Of a DNA stretch of 39,427 nucleotides, positions 1 to 8,762 are shown in pieces (the stretch's first letter is position 1; every line of letters starts with the position of its first letter). The stretch spans positions 1-39,427 of the forward strand of contig CAZFEC010000030.1 in the NCBI GenBank assembly GCA_964517435.1, written 5' to 3'. The position numbers were made by a program, and so were the translations under genes. The notes below the pieces were generated by a model that saw only the letters and a program-made list of their open reading frames with translations, was not told the DNA's origin and ran no database searches. The stretch comes from BS150m-G50 sp964517435 (GTDB taxonomy: Bacteria > CAIWAD01 > BS150m-G50).

Positions 1-1349
1 TGGAAGCCCAGCTCCAACGGAGCGTTCAGGAATCCGGAGATATCCACGCGCAACCGGTCGGGATAATCGAGTGAATCGATGATGTGTTCCTCGATCTGGA
101 GCGAGTCGGTGTAGTGCCAGAAGTTTCCCGGCGCTGTGATCCGCCCCTCCACGTTGGCGGCGAGCTCGTGGATGACCAGCAGGCTATCCGGCGCGATGAT
201 GTTGTTGCTCTCGATCAGCGGCAGGCCGTTGTTGCGGTTGTGCAGAAAAGCCATCCGGGCGCCGCGGCTCTCGTTGCTCCTGATCGACGGCGCGTCGTTC
301 TGCTTGAGCGCGATGTCGTTCCGGTTGCAGCTGAAGAGATTTCCTTCAAGCGTCGGGTTGGAAGGAAAGCCGCCGCTGCAGGCGATCGCTTCCTCGTTGG
401 CCAGCAGCAGGTTGTCCTTGACCCATCCCTGCGCTGAGGCGAACTCAACACCGTAGTAGCTGTCCGCGATGATGCTGTTTTCCAGATTGAGATAACTGTT
501 GGTCACGCTCAACGCGGTGTGGCTGGAGTCGAACAGGCAGTCGGTCACCCAGACGCTGTCGCTGCAGTTGCTGAAGCTGCAGGCGGTGTGTTCGATGCGC
601 AGGAAGCCGCAGTCGCTTATTGTCACGCTCGCATCCTGGAAATTAAACCCGTCGCTCCAGCCCCCGCACCAGGCGTGGGAAAGGTTCACCCCCTGCGCGG
701 AGATGAAATCCCAGTCCGCGGCGTTGTCGGTCGCCAGTGGATGCGGCACGATGTAGACCGGTTGAGCAGCGTTGCCACTGACCGTGATCGGGCCGGCCAG
801 GGTGAAGGTGAAGTCGTCGCGAACCGTAACCCAGCAGTCGGCCGGTATCGTCAGCTCCACTCCCGGGGGCAGGTTCAAATCTCCCGTCAGCGCCAGCGGT
901 CTGCCGCCGTACAGAACCGGTGTCGCGTCCAGCGTGCCGCTGAGTTGTACTCCACCCGGTAGTGTCAACTCGGAGAGGTTGGGATTCACCGCCAGATCGA
1001 TAACAGTATGAACGAAAAGACTGTCGTAGATGAAGAGGAGACCCTCCTCCGGCTGGGCGAGATCGAAACGGTAGTTGCCCTCGGCGTCCGTCTCGGTCTG
1101 ATGTTCAGCCTGGCTGCCGAGCAGCGTGGCGAGCGTGAGATAGCCTCCCGCCTGCGACGCCACGGAAAAATCGCCGGCCAGCGTATCCAGCTGCTGTGGC
1201 AGGACGGGCGGGGCGTACAGTGCCAGGATCATTCCAGCCGCCGGCTGGCCGGCAATGGAGATCACTCCCTCCCAGTAAACCGGATCCGGTTCGTTGGTAT
1301 GGCAGGCTGCCAGCAGCAGCAAAAGCGGCCAGTGTTTCCAGTATGACAT
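1..1349 (-). CDS. Right-handed beta-helix-like lipoprotein, 3' end beyond window
   Basis: An uninterrupted reading frame of 449 codons starts at ATG 1349 and is still open at the left edge, so the C-terminus is missing. The start is preceded by a strong AGGAGGTGA Shine-Dalgarno lying in the last codons of the upstream fcl gene, whose stop is 2 bp away, so the two are probably co-transcribed. The N-terminus is a lipoprotein signal: Trp/Lys/His residues, a Leu run, then lipobox LAAC with Cys16 as acylation site. A short region resembling a carboxypeptidase-like regulatory domain (TETDAEGNYRFDLA) follows. The rest is rich in Asn, Ser, Cys and short beta strands (NSYLNLENSIIADSYYGVEF, VKDNLLLANEE), typical of right-handed parallel beta-helix (pectate-lyase-like) proteins. 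It is probably on the cell surface or outer membrane. No catalytic residues are recognisable. Fold call by inference. Confidence 0.72.
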   Translation of the reverse strand, partial: MSYWKHWPLLLLLAACHTNEPDPVYWEGVISIAGQPAAGMILALYAPPVLPQQLDTLAGDFSVASQAGGYLTLATLLGSQAEHQTETDAEGNYRFDLAQPEEGLLFIYDSLFVHTVIDLAVNPNLSELTLPGGVQLSGTLDATPVLYGGRPLALTGDLNLPPGVELTIPADCWVTVRDDFTFTLAGPITVSGNAAQPVYIVPHPLATDNAADWDFISAQGVNLSHAWCGGWSDGFNFQDASVTISDCGFLRIEHTACSFSNCSDSVWVTDCLFDSSHTALSVTNSYLNLENSIIADSYYGVEFASAQGWVKDNLLLANEEAIACSGGFPSNPTLEGNLFSCNRNDIALKQNDAPSIRSNESRGARMAFLHNRNNGLPLIESNNIIAPDSLLVIHELAANVEGRITAPGNFWHYTDSLQIEEHIIDSLDYPDRLRVDISGFLNAPLELGF

Positions 1350-1351
1350 AC

Positions 1352-2299
1352 TCATTCACCTCCTCGCAAACTGTCCTGGTTGGCCAGGTACCACTCCCAG
1401 GTGGAACGGATACCCGCTTCCAGCTCGATGGCGGGTCGCCAACCCAGTTCCTGCAGGCGGCTGACATCCAGCTGTTTACGCGGGGTCCCGTCCGGTTTAG
1501 TTTCATCCCAGACGATTTCGCCCTGGTGGTCCGTGATACGTTGGATCAACAGCGCCAGCTCCCGGATGGTGATGTCGACCCCGGTGCCGATGTTCAGCGG
1601 CAGATCGCCGGAGTAGTGCTCCATCAGGAAGAGGCAGGCATCCGCCAGGTCGTCCACATGCAGGAATTCGCGGCGGGGGCTGCCGCTGCCCCAGAGTGTG
1701 ACCGGCGCGTCGCCCGCTACCCCGGCCGCGTGGAATCTGCGCAACATGGCAGGCAGCACATGGGAACTTTCCAGGTCGAAATTGTCGTACGGGCCGTATA
1801 GGTTGGTCGGCATGGCGGCGATGTAGTCGAGACCGTATTGCCGCCGGTAGGACTGCACGGCCTGAATGCCGGCTATCTTCGCCAGGGCGTAACTCTGGTT
1901 GGTGGGCTCCAGCGGCCCGGTCAGCAGGCTCTCCTCCCGGATCGGCTGCGGCGCCAGTTTCGGGTAGATGCAGGAACTGCCGAGGAACAGCAGTTTACTG
2001 GTGCCGCACTCCCGCGCCGCCTGCATCAGGTTGATCTGGATCAGGAGGTTCTGCTCGAGGAATTCCACCGGGTGGGTGGAGTTGGCCAGGATGCCTCCCA
2101 CACGGGCGGCGGCAATGAAAATGTACTCCGGGCGCTCGGCCAGGAGCAGCGCGCGGGTCTGAATCGGGTTGGTGAGATCGCAGTCCGCCTCCGCGGGGGC
2201 GATCAGGTTGGCAAACCCTTGCCGGTGCAGGGCGCGTACGATGGCGGAGCCGACCATGCCGGAGGAACCGGCTACGTAGATCCTGCTGTCAGTCTTCAT
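1352..2299 (-). CDS. fcl: GDP-L-fucose synthase
   Basis: A 315-residue NADPH-dependent epimerase/reductase of the extended SDR family. It converts GDP-4-keto-6-deoxymannose to GDP-L-fucose in the cytoplasm. The Rossmann motif GSSGMVG is at residues 11-17, the serine region GSSCIYP at 108-114, and the catalytic Tyr137 and Lys141 in YALAK. EFLHVDDLADA is the substrate-domain signature of this family. Length matches usual Fcl/WcaG (about 310-320). ATG 2299 overlaps the end of gmd by 11 bp, which implies translational coupling and places both steps of the GDP-fucose branch in one operon. A GTGATAC motif lies inside the gene at 1533. Confidence 0.95.
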   Translation of the reverse strand: MKTDSRIYVAGSSGMVGSAIVRALHRQGFANLIAPAEADCDLTNPIQTRALLLAERPEYIFIAAARVGGILANSTHPVEFLEQNLLIQINLMQAARECGTSKLLFLGSSCIYPKLAPQPIREESLLTGPLEPTNQSYALAKIAGIQAVQSYRRQYGLDYIAAMPTNLYGPYDNFDLESSHVLPAMLRRFHAAGVAGDAPVTLWGSGSPRREFLHVDDLADACLFLMEHYSGDLPLNIGTGVDITIRELALLIQRITDHQGEIVWDETKPDGTPRKQLDVSRLQELGWRPAIELEAGIRSTWEWYLANQDSLRGGE

Positions 2300-3311
2300 A
2301 GTCGGCCCGTACCATGATTTTCACCAGCTCGGGGAAGGTGATCTGCGCCTGCCAGCCCAGCAGTTCACGCGCCTTGGTCGGATCACCCTGCAACAGATCC
2401 ACTTCGGTCGGACGGAAATAGACGGGATCGATAGCCACCAGCACCCGGCCGGTCGCCCCTTCGATGCCCCGCTCCTCAACGCCCTCGCCTTCCCACCGCA
2501 GTTCGATCCCCAGCTCGGCAAAGGCCAGTTCCGTGAACTCCCTGACGGAGTGGGTTTCCCCGGTGGCGATCACGAAATCCTCCGCCTCGTCGTGCTGCAG
2601 CACGCGCCACATCGCGTCGACATATTCCGGTGCGTAGCCCCAGTCGCGCTTGGCGTCGAGATTGCCCAGGTAAAGGGTCTCCTGCTCGCCCCGCTTGATG
2701 CGCGCTACGCCCTGCGTAATTTTACGGGTGACGAAAGTGCCTCCCCGCCGCGGGCTCTCATGGTTGAACAGGATGCCGTTGGCGGCGAAGATCCCGTACG
2801 CTTCGCGGTAGTTGCGCACCATCCAGTAGGCGTAGAGCTTGGCGGCGGCGTAGGGACTGCGCGGATAGAAGGGCGTTTGCTCGTTCTGCGGCGTCTCCTG
2901 CACCTTGCCGAACAGCTCGCTGGTGGAAGCCTGGTAGAGGCGCGTCTCGACGCCGGTCTCCTTGATGGCGTCGAGAAAGCGCAGCACGCCGACCGCGTCC
3001 ACCTCCGCTGTGTATTCCGGCACCTCGAAGGAAACCTTGACGTGCGACTGGGCGGCCAGGTTGTAGATCTCGTCGGGCTGGATGCTTTCCAGCAGGCGGT
3101 TCAGGTTGCTGCCGTCGGTCAAGTCGCCGTAGTGCAGCCAGAGACGGCGGTCGCTCACATGCGGGTCCTGGTAGAGGTGGTCGATGCGTTGCGTGTTGAA
3201 ATTCGATGAGCGCCGGACGATGCCGTGTACCAGGTAGTCCCGCTCCAGGAGGAACTCGGTGAGATAGGAACCGTCCTGACCGGTGATGCCGGTGATCAGT
3301 GCTGTTTTCAT
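2289..3311 (-). CDS. gmd: GDP-mannose 4,6-dehydratase
   Basis: A 340-residue extended SDR enzyme forming GDP-4-keto-6-deoxy-D-mannose, the precursor of GDP-fucose, GDP-rhamnose or perosamine. The NAD(P)-binding glycine motif GITGQDG is at residues 8-14. The nucleotide-binding stretch GIVRRSSNFNT follows, then catalytic Thr/Ser in ASTSELFG and Tyr154/Lys158 in YAAAK, all diagnostic of Gmd. Length is normal. ATG 3311 is the natural start because the Rossmann strand begins at residue 3. The neighbouring fcl fixes the likely product as GDP-L-fucose, for a surface polysaccharide. The 116 bp upstream carries a GTGATAC-family site (3347-3353) and may hold a promoter, as the next upstream gene ends at 3428. 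Confidence 0.96.
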   Translation of the reverse strand: MKTALITGITGQDGSYLTEFLLERDYLVHGIVRRSSNFNTQRIDHLYQDPHVSDRRLWLHYGDLTDGSNLNRLLESIQPDEIYNLAAQSHVKVSFEVPEYTAEVDAVGVLRFLDAIKETGVETRLYQASTSELFGKVQETPQNEQTPFYPRSPYAAAKLYAYWMVRNYREAYGIFAANGILFNHESPRRGGTFVTRKITQGVARIKRGEQETLYLGNLDAKRDWGYAPEYVDAMWRVLQHDEAEDFVIATGETHSVREFTELAFAELGIELRWEGEGVEERGIEGATGRVLVAIDPVYFRPTEVDLLQGDPTKARELLGWQAQITFPELVKIMVRADYED

Positions 3312-3427
3312 ACCGCGATCCTGTTGATCTGGTCAATCTTACATTTGTATCACATCCAGAAGACCATGCCTGCGCAAGCATAATATAATGAAGTGCTGGA
3401 AATGCGCTTACAAAAACACCCGGGCGT

Positions 3428-5176
3428 TCAGCGACGCCTCCTGACCGCGGCGACAAGGCTGCTCAGCCGGCGGTTGCGATCGATAACGTTGTCGCGCAAG
3501 TCGCACAGCAGGCGGCGCACCAGGATGCCGCTGCGCTCAGAGAAGCTGTAGACATGTCCGGCCTGCCCGGAGAGCGCAGCTTCCCGCCGGCGTTCCACTT
3601 CGATCAGCGTTTCTCCTCCGCCCGGCGCATCCAGCTCGAATTCCAGTAGTCCATCTGCCACTGTATACTCCACAGGCTCGCCGTTCACCAGCACCGCCGC
3701 GATCCCGGTCGGATGCCGTTCCGGCTTCACTACCCGGCAGCTCCCGAACGGCCCCTGCCCGGCGGCGAATCGAAACCGGTCGGTAAAGATGCGATACTGG
3801 GGCGGTTCTCCCTCCCGGAGGCGCTGCTGGCAGCTGCGCTCAAGCAGTTCGCCCAGCGGCAGCCAGGTGGCAGCGGGCTCCAGTGCCGCTACCTCGTCCA
3901 GCAGCTGTTCCAGCCGTTCCAGGCCCGATTGGAAAAAGTGGTGGTGTTCCACGATGATCAACGGTTTGCCGAGAAAAAGCGCGAAGGCCAGCTCAACCGC
4001 CGGCTCCGGATAGACGCGCGAAAAGAGCGGAACCCCGTCGTAGGCGGTACAGGCCGCCGCCAGGAAATCGCACCGGGGCAGTCCCGCCGTGCGGTCGGTT
4101 GCCGTCAGGGTGCTGTTGACCGCGGCCAGGAACCCCGCCCGGCCCAGGCTCACCGGGGCTTGTGAGCTGAACAGCCCCTGAGGAAACACCATCACCTTGT
4201 CCCAGGGGACGCCGAAGCGCTGCTCGTGGTGCCGCATGCGCTCGCGGGCGGTGACGATCCTGCCGCTTAACTGCTCCTCGTCGCTCTGATCAAACTCTCC
4301 CCAGGTGTGATCGCAGCCATGTACGCAGAGGCTGAGCTTGCCGGCGGAGTCCCGGAACAGCGCGGCGACGCCGGGATCGCTGCGCCGGTAGTTGAAGGGG
4401 ATGAAAGCGACGGTGAAACCGAAGTTGTCCCGCGCCGATGCGAATCCCGCCAGGGTGGGGAAGTCAATCCAGCCGTAACGGCGCTTCAGGTAGGGATCGT
4501 CGATAACGAGGTTGGCCGCCGGAGCCGGCGACTGCCAGCAGTAGGCGTTCAGCGCCCGGCGCAGGAACATGAGGAAGGGAAAAATCGACGGGAAACGGGA
4601 GTAGAAGAAACTTGTATCACGCTCCGGCAGGTCAAGATCGCCGCAGGACGCGGTCAACAGGTAGCAGTCGGCTTGTCCCGCCCGCAACTTCAGGCAGAGC
4701 GGGTGATCGGCGGCGGAAAGGAGTACAGTTGCCGGTGTGTCACGGAGGGTGAAACAGCTGTCGAGATCGCGGAGCCGGGTCGTGAAACTGCGGCCGCTTA
4801 GACAGCCGCTGAAGCTGCGTTCGTCACCCACTCGTACCCGGCAGTCGTCACCGCCGTCGAAAGCCTCGATCCCCACGTGAACGCCCAGGCAGGTCTCCAG
4901 CAGCTCGCTGTCGCCGTGACTCAATCCGAACACCAGAACCTGCGTCGCTTGCGACAGAATTCGCTCGAGTATTCCCGGCCGGGAACGGCACAGGTCTCGT
5001 AAAGCCTCCGCGCTGGCCGCCAGGCAGACGCCTGACGCTGGCGACGGCTGGAAATCGACAGTTCCCTCCGGCGACAGCTTTTCACAGCGGGCGCCGCAGA
5101 ACTCGGCCAGACGCCGGAACCGCTCGTCGACGGCTGTGGAGGCGTTGCTACTCAACAGGTGAACGAGATGCGGCAT
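3428..5176 (-). CDS. NodB-like polysaccharide deacetylase-related protein, 582 aa
   Basis: A large protein with no full-length family that I recognise. Residues 1 to about 215 are a Cys-rich alpha/beta region of unknown role. Residues 222 to about 400 resemble a NodB/polysaccharide-deacetylase barrel: LVIDDPYLKRRYGW supplies Asp226/Asp227, LCVHGCDHTWGEF supplies His286 and His290, which together could form the D-H-H metal site, and MVFPQGLFSS follows. The C-terminal part looks like a beta-sandwich (PVEYTVADGLLEFELDAPGG), then a basic helix. There is no signal peptide, so the protein is probably cytoplasmic, unlike typical exported deacetylases. The start at ATG 5176 has no good Shine-Dalgarno; the acyltransferase stop lies 21 bp upstream. 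Context (GDP-fucose, sugar aminotransferase, acyltransferase) suggests a role in polysaccharide or glycan modification. Function inferred only. Confidence 0.7.
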   Translation of the reverse strand: MPHLVHLLSSNASTAVDERFRRLAEFCGARCEKLSPEGTVDFQPSPASGVCLAASAEALRDLCRSRPGILERILSQATQVLVFGLSHGDSELLETCLGVHVGIEAFDGGDDCRVRVGDERSFSGCLSGRSFTTRLRDLDSCFTLRDTPATVLLSAADHPLCLKLRAGQADCYLLTASCGDLDLPERDTSFFYSRFPSIFPFLMFLRRALNAYCWQSPAPAANLVIDDPYLKRRYGWIDFPTLAGFASARDNFGFTVAFIPFNYRRSDPGVAALFRDSAGKLSLCVHGCDHTWGEFDQSDEEQLSGRIVTARERMRHHEQRFGVPWDKVMVFPQGLFSSQAPVSLGRAGFLAAVNSTLTATDRTAGLPRCDFLAAACTAYDGVPLFSRVYPEPAVELAFALFLGKPLIIVEHHHFFQSGLERLEQLLDEVAALEPAATWLPLGELLERSCQQRLREGEPPQYRIFTDRFRFAAGQGPFGSCRVVKPERHPTGIAAVLVNGEPVEYTVADGLLEFELDAPGGGETLIEVERRREAALSGQAGHVYSFSERSGILVRRLLCDLRDNVIDRNRRLSSLVAAVRRRR

Positions 5177-5197
5177 GTGAAATTCGTCTGATTGAAA

Positions 5198-5686
5198 TCA
5201 GGAGTCGAGCGGTTTCAGACCCTGTTTGAACAGTTCCAGATCGGTATCGACCTCCATCGGGATGGTCATTTTGGCGATCGGTTTGGCTGGAACGCCGCCG
5301 ACGTAAGTGAGGGGCGGCACATCCTTGGTGACCACCGCACCGGCGGCTACCAGCGACCCGGCGCCGATGGTGAGGGTTTGGCCGGCACTGGCCGCGATGA
5401 TACAGCCGGTACCGATCCAGGCCTTCTCGCCGACGATTATTCTGCCGGTCCCCCGGAAATGCGCCATCATGGTGGTACGGAGTGCGATCTGCGCGCCGTC
5501 ATGGATCTCGATGCATTCCGGATGTTCGTTCTCCAGGTAGACCTCTTCGCCGATGAACACGCGCCCGGAAACAGTGACGCCCCTCAGTTTGTGCAGGAAG
5601 GGGCGGAAGGTCATCGCTCCGGGAGCAAATCTGGCCAGGAGATGAAGACAGCGATTCAAAGCACGTCTGATAAAATCCATCAGCAT
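5198..5686 (-). CDS. Left-handed beta-helix (hexapeptide) acyltransferase
   Basis: A small acetyltransferase of the LbH/WbbJ-MaA type, probably O- or N-acetylating a sugar during polysaccharide synthesis. Hexapeptide repeats run through GRVFIGEEVYLENEH, ECIEIHDGAQIALRTTMMAH, GRIIVGEKAWIGTGCIIAA and TIGAGSLVAAGAVVTKDVPP, ending in the family signature YVGGVPAKPIAK. The frame stays open upstream to 5962, but that part is out-of-frame sequence of the aminotransferase gene, so I start at ATG 5686 (MLMDFIRR); ATG 5680, 5 nt after an AGGATG, is equally possible. This gives about 162 residues. The start is amphipathic (IRRALNRCLHLLARF) and may associate with the membrane. The gap to the aminotransferase stop holds a GTGATAC-family site (5718-5724). 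Confidence 0.85.
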   Translation of the reverse strand: MLMDFIRRALNRCLHLLARFAPGAMTFRPFLHKLRGVTVSGRVFIGEEVYLENEHPECIEIHDGAQIALRTTMMAHFRGTGRIIVGEKAWIGTGCIIAASAGQTLTIGAGSLVAAGAVVTKDVPPLTYVGGVPAKPIAKMTIPMEVDTDLELFKQGLKPLDS

Positions 5687-5747
5687 CCTGCGCAGTGGGC
5701 CGGTCTTTCCAACTAATGTATCACATATCCCGGTGCCGGGTGAAAGC

Positions 5748-6860
5748 TCAGGCGAAGAAACGCTCGATGTTGGCGACGACGTATTCCATCTGCTCCCGGG
5801 TAAGCTCCGGGAACATCGGCAGGCTGACGATACGGTCCTGAAGGCGGTGCGCCACCGGACAATCCTCCGGCTTATAACCCAGATGCTCGTAGGCACGGGT
5901 GTAGGGGACGGCGGTATCGTAGTGAATACCGGTACCGATACCGTTGTCGCCCAGGAAGGCACGCAGCTCGTCGCGCCGCTCGGTTTGTATCACATAGAGA
6001 TGGTAGACCGGGGTGACCCCTTCGCGCTGCGGTGGCGTCACAATGCGGTCCGCGACCTGCGAAGCGGCGAACAGTTCGTTGTAGGTGACGGCGTTGGCCA
6101 GCCGCTTCTCATTGGCTTCCTGTAAATACTGTAGTTTGAGGTCGAGGATGACGGCCTGCAACGCCACCATGCGGGCGTTGGTGCCAATCATGACGTGTCC
6201 GAGTTCAGTGTGACGACCGTGGTTGATGAAGACCCGCAGTTGCTCCTCCAGGTCCTGGTGGTTGGTCACCACGGCGCCGGCGTCACCGAAGGCGCCCAGG
6301 TTCTTGGCCGGATAGAAGCTGTAGCAGGCCGCCAGCCCGTAAGTGCCGACGTTGCGGTCGCCGATGCGCGCTCCATGAGCCTGCGCGGCATCCTCGATCA
6401 CGAACAGGTTTTCGGCGCGGGCGATGTTGAGGATTCCCTCCATGTCGGTGGGATGGCCGAAGAGGTGAACCGGTATCAGGGCGCGGGTGTTCTTGGTAAT
6501 CATACGCTCGATCAGCGACAGGTCGATCTGGTAATCCGCTTCACTGGCGTCGACGAAAACCGGGGTGGCGCCGCAGAGACTCACCGCCTCAGCCGTCGCG
6601 ACAAAGGTGTTCGCGGGCATGATCACCTCATCGCCGGGACCGATTCCCAGTACTTTCAGAGTAGAGAAGAGCGCTTCCGTTCCGTTGGAAACAGCGACAC
6701 AGGAGGTGGTACCGATGAACTCGGCGAAGCTGCGTTCGAACGCTGCCACCCGCGGCCCGCCGATGAAGGCGGTGTTGGTGAGGATGTCCTGCCAGGCGAT
6801 GTCGATCTCTGATTTCTGGGCGAGGTAAGGGGCTTTAAGGTCGATGAAGGGAACCTGCAT
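5748..6860 (-). CDS. DegT/DnrJ/EryC1/StrS-family sugar aminotransferase
   Basis: A 370-residue PLP-dependent aminotransferase that aminates a nucleotide-linked keto sugar, feeding amino sugars into O-antigen, capsule or glycoprotein glycans. Family landmarks are VPFIDLKAPY at the N-terminus, SNGTEALF (residues 58-65), MPANTFVATAEAV (81-93), IPVHLFGHPTDM (129-140), the PLP-ring Asp in VIEDAAQAHGA, and the Schiff-base Lys186 in SFYPAKNLGAFGDAG. Length is typical. The closest named types would be VioA/WbpE/FdtB-like enzymes, which I cannot separate by reading. ATG 6860 has a GGAGAG Shine-Dalgarno 5 nt upstream. It is the first gene of the minus-strand polysaccharide block. Confidence 0.92.
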   Translation of the reverse strand: MQVPFIDLKAPYLAQKSEIDIAWQDILTNTAFIGGPRVAAFERSFAEFIGTTSCVAVSNGTEALFSTLKVLGIGPGDEVIMPANTFVATAEAVSLCGATPVFVDASEADYQIDLSLIERMITKNTRALIPVHLFGHPTDMEGILNIARAENLFVIEDAAQAHGARIGDRNVGTYGLAACYSFYPAKNLGAFGDAGAVVTNHQDLEEQLRVFINHGRHTELGHVMIGTNARMVALQAVILDLKLQYLQEANEKRLANAVTYNELFAASQVADRIVTPPQREGVTPVYHLYVIQTERRDELRAFLGDNGIGTGIHYDTAVPYTRAYEHLGYKPEDCPVAHRLQDRIVSLPMFPELTREQMEYVVANIERFFA

Positions 6861-7223
6861 GTTGCTCTCCGTGCTAGTGGTGTGAAGCCTTTGACGGCGC
6901 CTTTGCTGTTTGAAATCCGGAGACAGAATATTGCCGCGAGGTGCTTGAAAAGCAAGGGGAGATTTCCCTGCAGTGGCTGCCTTAAACTGGTTGGCAGTGA
7001 ACCCGTTGGAGACCGGCCCGCAACTTGTTTAAAAAACGCCGTGATACGGTTAAGATGGCGGTTGCAGAAGACGATTTCGTATGTAACCTCGCAGGCGAGG
7101 CGTAATCTCGCCCAGCGGGAAATCTGTTACACGCTCGTATGACCACAGCCTAGCAAGAAGGCGTGCGACTGGTCCGGCGGGGTGCTGCCCGCCGCGTCGG
7201 CACGCTGTAAAAGGGGAGAGATT
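6861..7223. other. Intergenic region between divergent genes
   Basis: A 363-bp spacer between the minus-strand aminotransferase and the plus-strand secreted protein. I see no gene, as the short frames lack good starts or family likeness. It must carry promoters for both directions, but no clear -35/-10 pair stands out. It holds a GTGATAC site at 7041-7047 and, at 7114-7130, a 17-bp copy of a small intergenic repeat also present at 34829-34844. Confidence 0.6.
7114..7130 (+). repeat. Copy of a short dispersed intergenic repeat (AGCGGGAATCTGTTAC family)
   Basis: The sequence AGCGGGAAATCTGTTAC matches 34829-34844 with one extra A. An 11-bp core (GCGGGAATCTG) recurs at 39390-39400. All three lie between genes. 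No function is known to me. Confidence 0.45.
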
Positions 7224-8711
7224 ATGAACACCAGTACCCGGGCAGCTCTCTGCCTGCTGCTGATTCTCTGTGCCGTCACCAGCCAGGCGGGAATCGGTTA
7301 CGACGTCACCGACCACCCGCCGCACTGGCAACCGCCAACCGCCATGCCGGATGTCGCGATCCCGCTCAATCTGGGCGGTGATACGTTTGAGACCGCCGCG
7401 CCCATCGAGGTAGGCGGCCCGTTCAACGGCTTTACCAACGGCTTCAGCGATGATTACGACTTCAGCACCGAACTGGGCTCCGACGGCGGCTCCCCCGACG
7501 TCGTTTACCGGTTGGAGGTTGAAACGCCCGCAACCCTGATCTTCGATCTTTGCACCTCCGACTTCGATGCGCGTCTCTTTCTGCTGGGCGAGGACGCCGC
7601 CACCGTCAAAGGCTACAGTGATGACGGCTGCCAGAGCAATCCGGCGGCGCCCCAACTGACGGTGAGCGGTTTGGAACCCGGCCTGCACTACCTGGTTGTT
7701 GATGGGAGCAACGGTGATTCCGGCGCTTTCAGCCTCTATGTCCACGTCTGGTCCGGTTGCGAACTGATCGATTGCGCACCGGGGACCTTCGCTGAAATTG
7801 AACCCAACGGCGGCTGTGACACTCCGGATTATTTGTTCCAGTGGGTTGAAATCGGAGACTGCATCTGCGGTAATGCCTGGTCCGGACCGGTTGAACGTGA
7901 TACAGATTGGTTCAAACTGGCGATCACGGTGCCTTCGCGACTGCTGCTGGAGTTGCGGGCGGATGAGTTTGATCCGATGATCTGGTTGATGAGCGACAGC
8001 GAAGTGAACTGCTACAGCGACATCATCCTGGCCCGGGACGAGTACGGCTTCTGTGAGATGGAAACCCTGACATCGGAATCACTGGTCCCGGGGCAATATC
8101 TGATCTGCATCGCGCACAACGGCTGGCAGAGCGATATCAACGGAACCTACGAGTTGCTCATCAACGCGGAGACCAGCGCGCCTACCCTGGTGGAATTGAT
8201 CGCCTTCGATGCCGTCCCCACCAACGATTGCGTGCAGTTGACCTGGGAGACCACCGGGGAGAGCACTTTTCCGAACTACAACGTATCACGTGACGGCACA
8301 CTGGTGACTCAGATCCCGGCGGAGGATACCAGCTACCAGTACTATGACTTCGATGTCATGGCCGGTTTCAGCTACAGCTATGAACTGCAGGCGGTTTCCT
8401 TCAACGGCGATATCCAGGTTCTGGCTTCGCAGGATGTAACCGTTCCCCTGACCCTGGAGTTGTCCCAGAATTATCCGAACCCCTTCAATCCGGTTACCAT
8501 GCTCTCCTTTCGCATCGCCAGCGATCAGCAGGTTAACCTGTCGGTTTTCAATCTGGCGGGGGAACGGGTGGCTTGTGTGTTTGACGGCGCGCTGAACGCC
8601 GGGGAACATGCAATGACTTTCGACGGCAGCGATTTGCCGAGCGGAACCTATTTCTATACACTCCAGGCTGATGGCCGCTCGCTGACGCGCAAGATGCTGT
8701 TACTGAAGTAA
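7224..8711 (+). CDS. Secreted protein with PPC-like domains and FlgD-like C-terminal sorting domain
   Basis: A 495-residue exported protein. ATG 7224, with a GGGGAGA Shine-Dalgarno, starts a clean signal peptide (TRAALCLLLILCAVTSQAG), so I reject the in-frame upstream start at 7182. Two beta domains resembling bacterial pre-peptidase C-terminal (PPC) domains follow: about residues 50-180 (DYDFSTELGSDGG, LVVDGSNGDSGAFSLYVHV) and 190-320 (AEIEPNGGCDTPDY, ERDTDWFKLAI). An Fn3-like domain spans about 330-415 (LTWETTGESTFPNYNVSRDG). The last 80 residues are a FlgD-Ig/type IX-like sorting domain with LSQNYPNPFNPVT, FNLAGERV, LPSGTYFYTLQADG and a basic C-terminal end. No catalytic domain is visible. 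It is expected on the surface or secreted. Three GTGATAC-family sites (7378, 7897, 8283) lie in this gene. Confidence 0.85.
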   Translation: MNTSTRAALCLLLILCAVTSQAGIGYDVTDHPPHWQPPTAMPDVAIPLNLGGDTFETAAPIEVGGPFNGFTNGFSDDYDFSTELGSDGGSPDVVYRLEVETPATLIFDLCTSDFDARLFLLGEDAATVKGYSDDGCQSNPAAPQLTVSGLEPGLHYLVVDGSNGDSGAFSLYVHVWSGCELIDCAPGTFAEIEPNGGCDTPDYLFQWVEIGDCICGNAWSGPVERDTDWFKLAITVPSRLLLELRADEFDPMIWLMSDSEVNCYSDIILARDEYGFCEMETLTSESLVPGQYLICIAHNGWQSDINGTYELLINAETSAPTLVELIAFDAVPTNDCVQLTWETTGESTFPNYNVSRDGTLVTQIPAEDTSYQYYDFDVMAGFSYSYELQAVSFNGDIQVLASQDVTVPLTLELSQNYPNPFNPVTMLSFRIASDQQVNLSVFNLAGERVACVFDGALNAGEHAMTFDGSDLPSGTYFYTLQADGRSLTRKMLLLK

Positions 8712-8762
8712 ACCGGCGTCTTACAGTCCGCCCGTGCCGGCAATCGGCGTGATACACTCCCG

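Noticed and set aside
5687..5962. 92-residue N-terminal extension of the hexapeptide acyltransferase
   Set aside because: Ser/Thr/Arg-rich sequence from the wrong frame of the aminotransferase gene; the domain starts after 5686.
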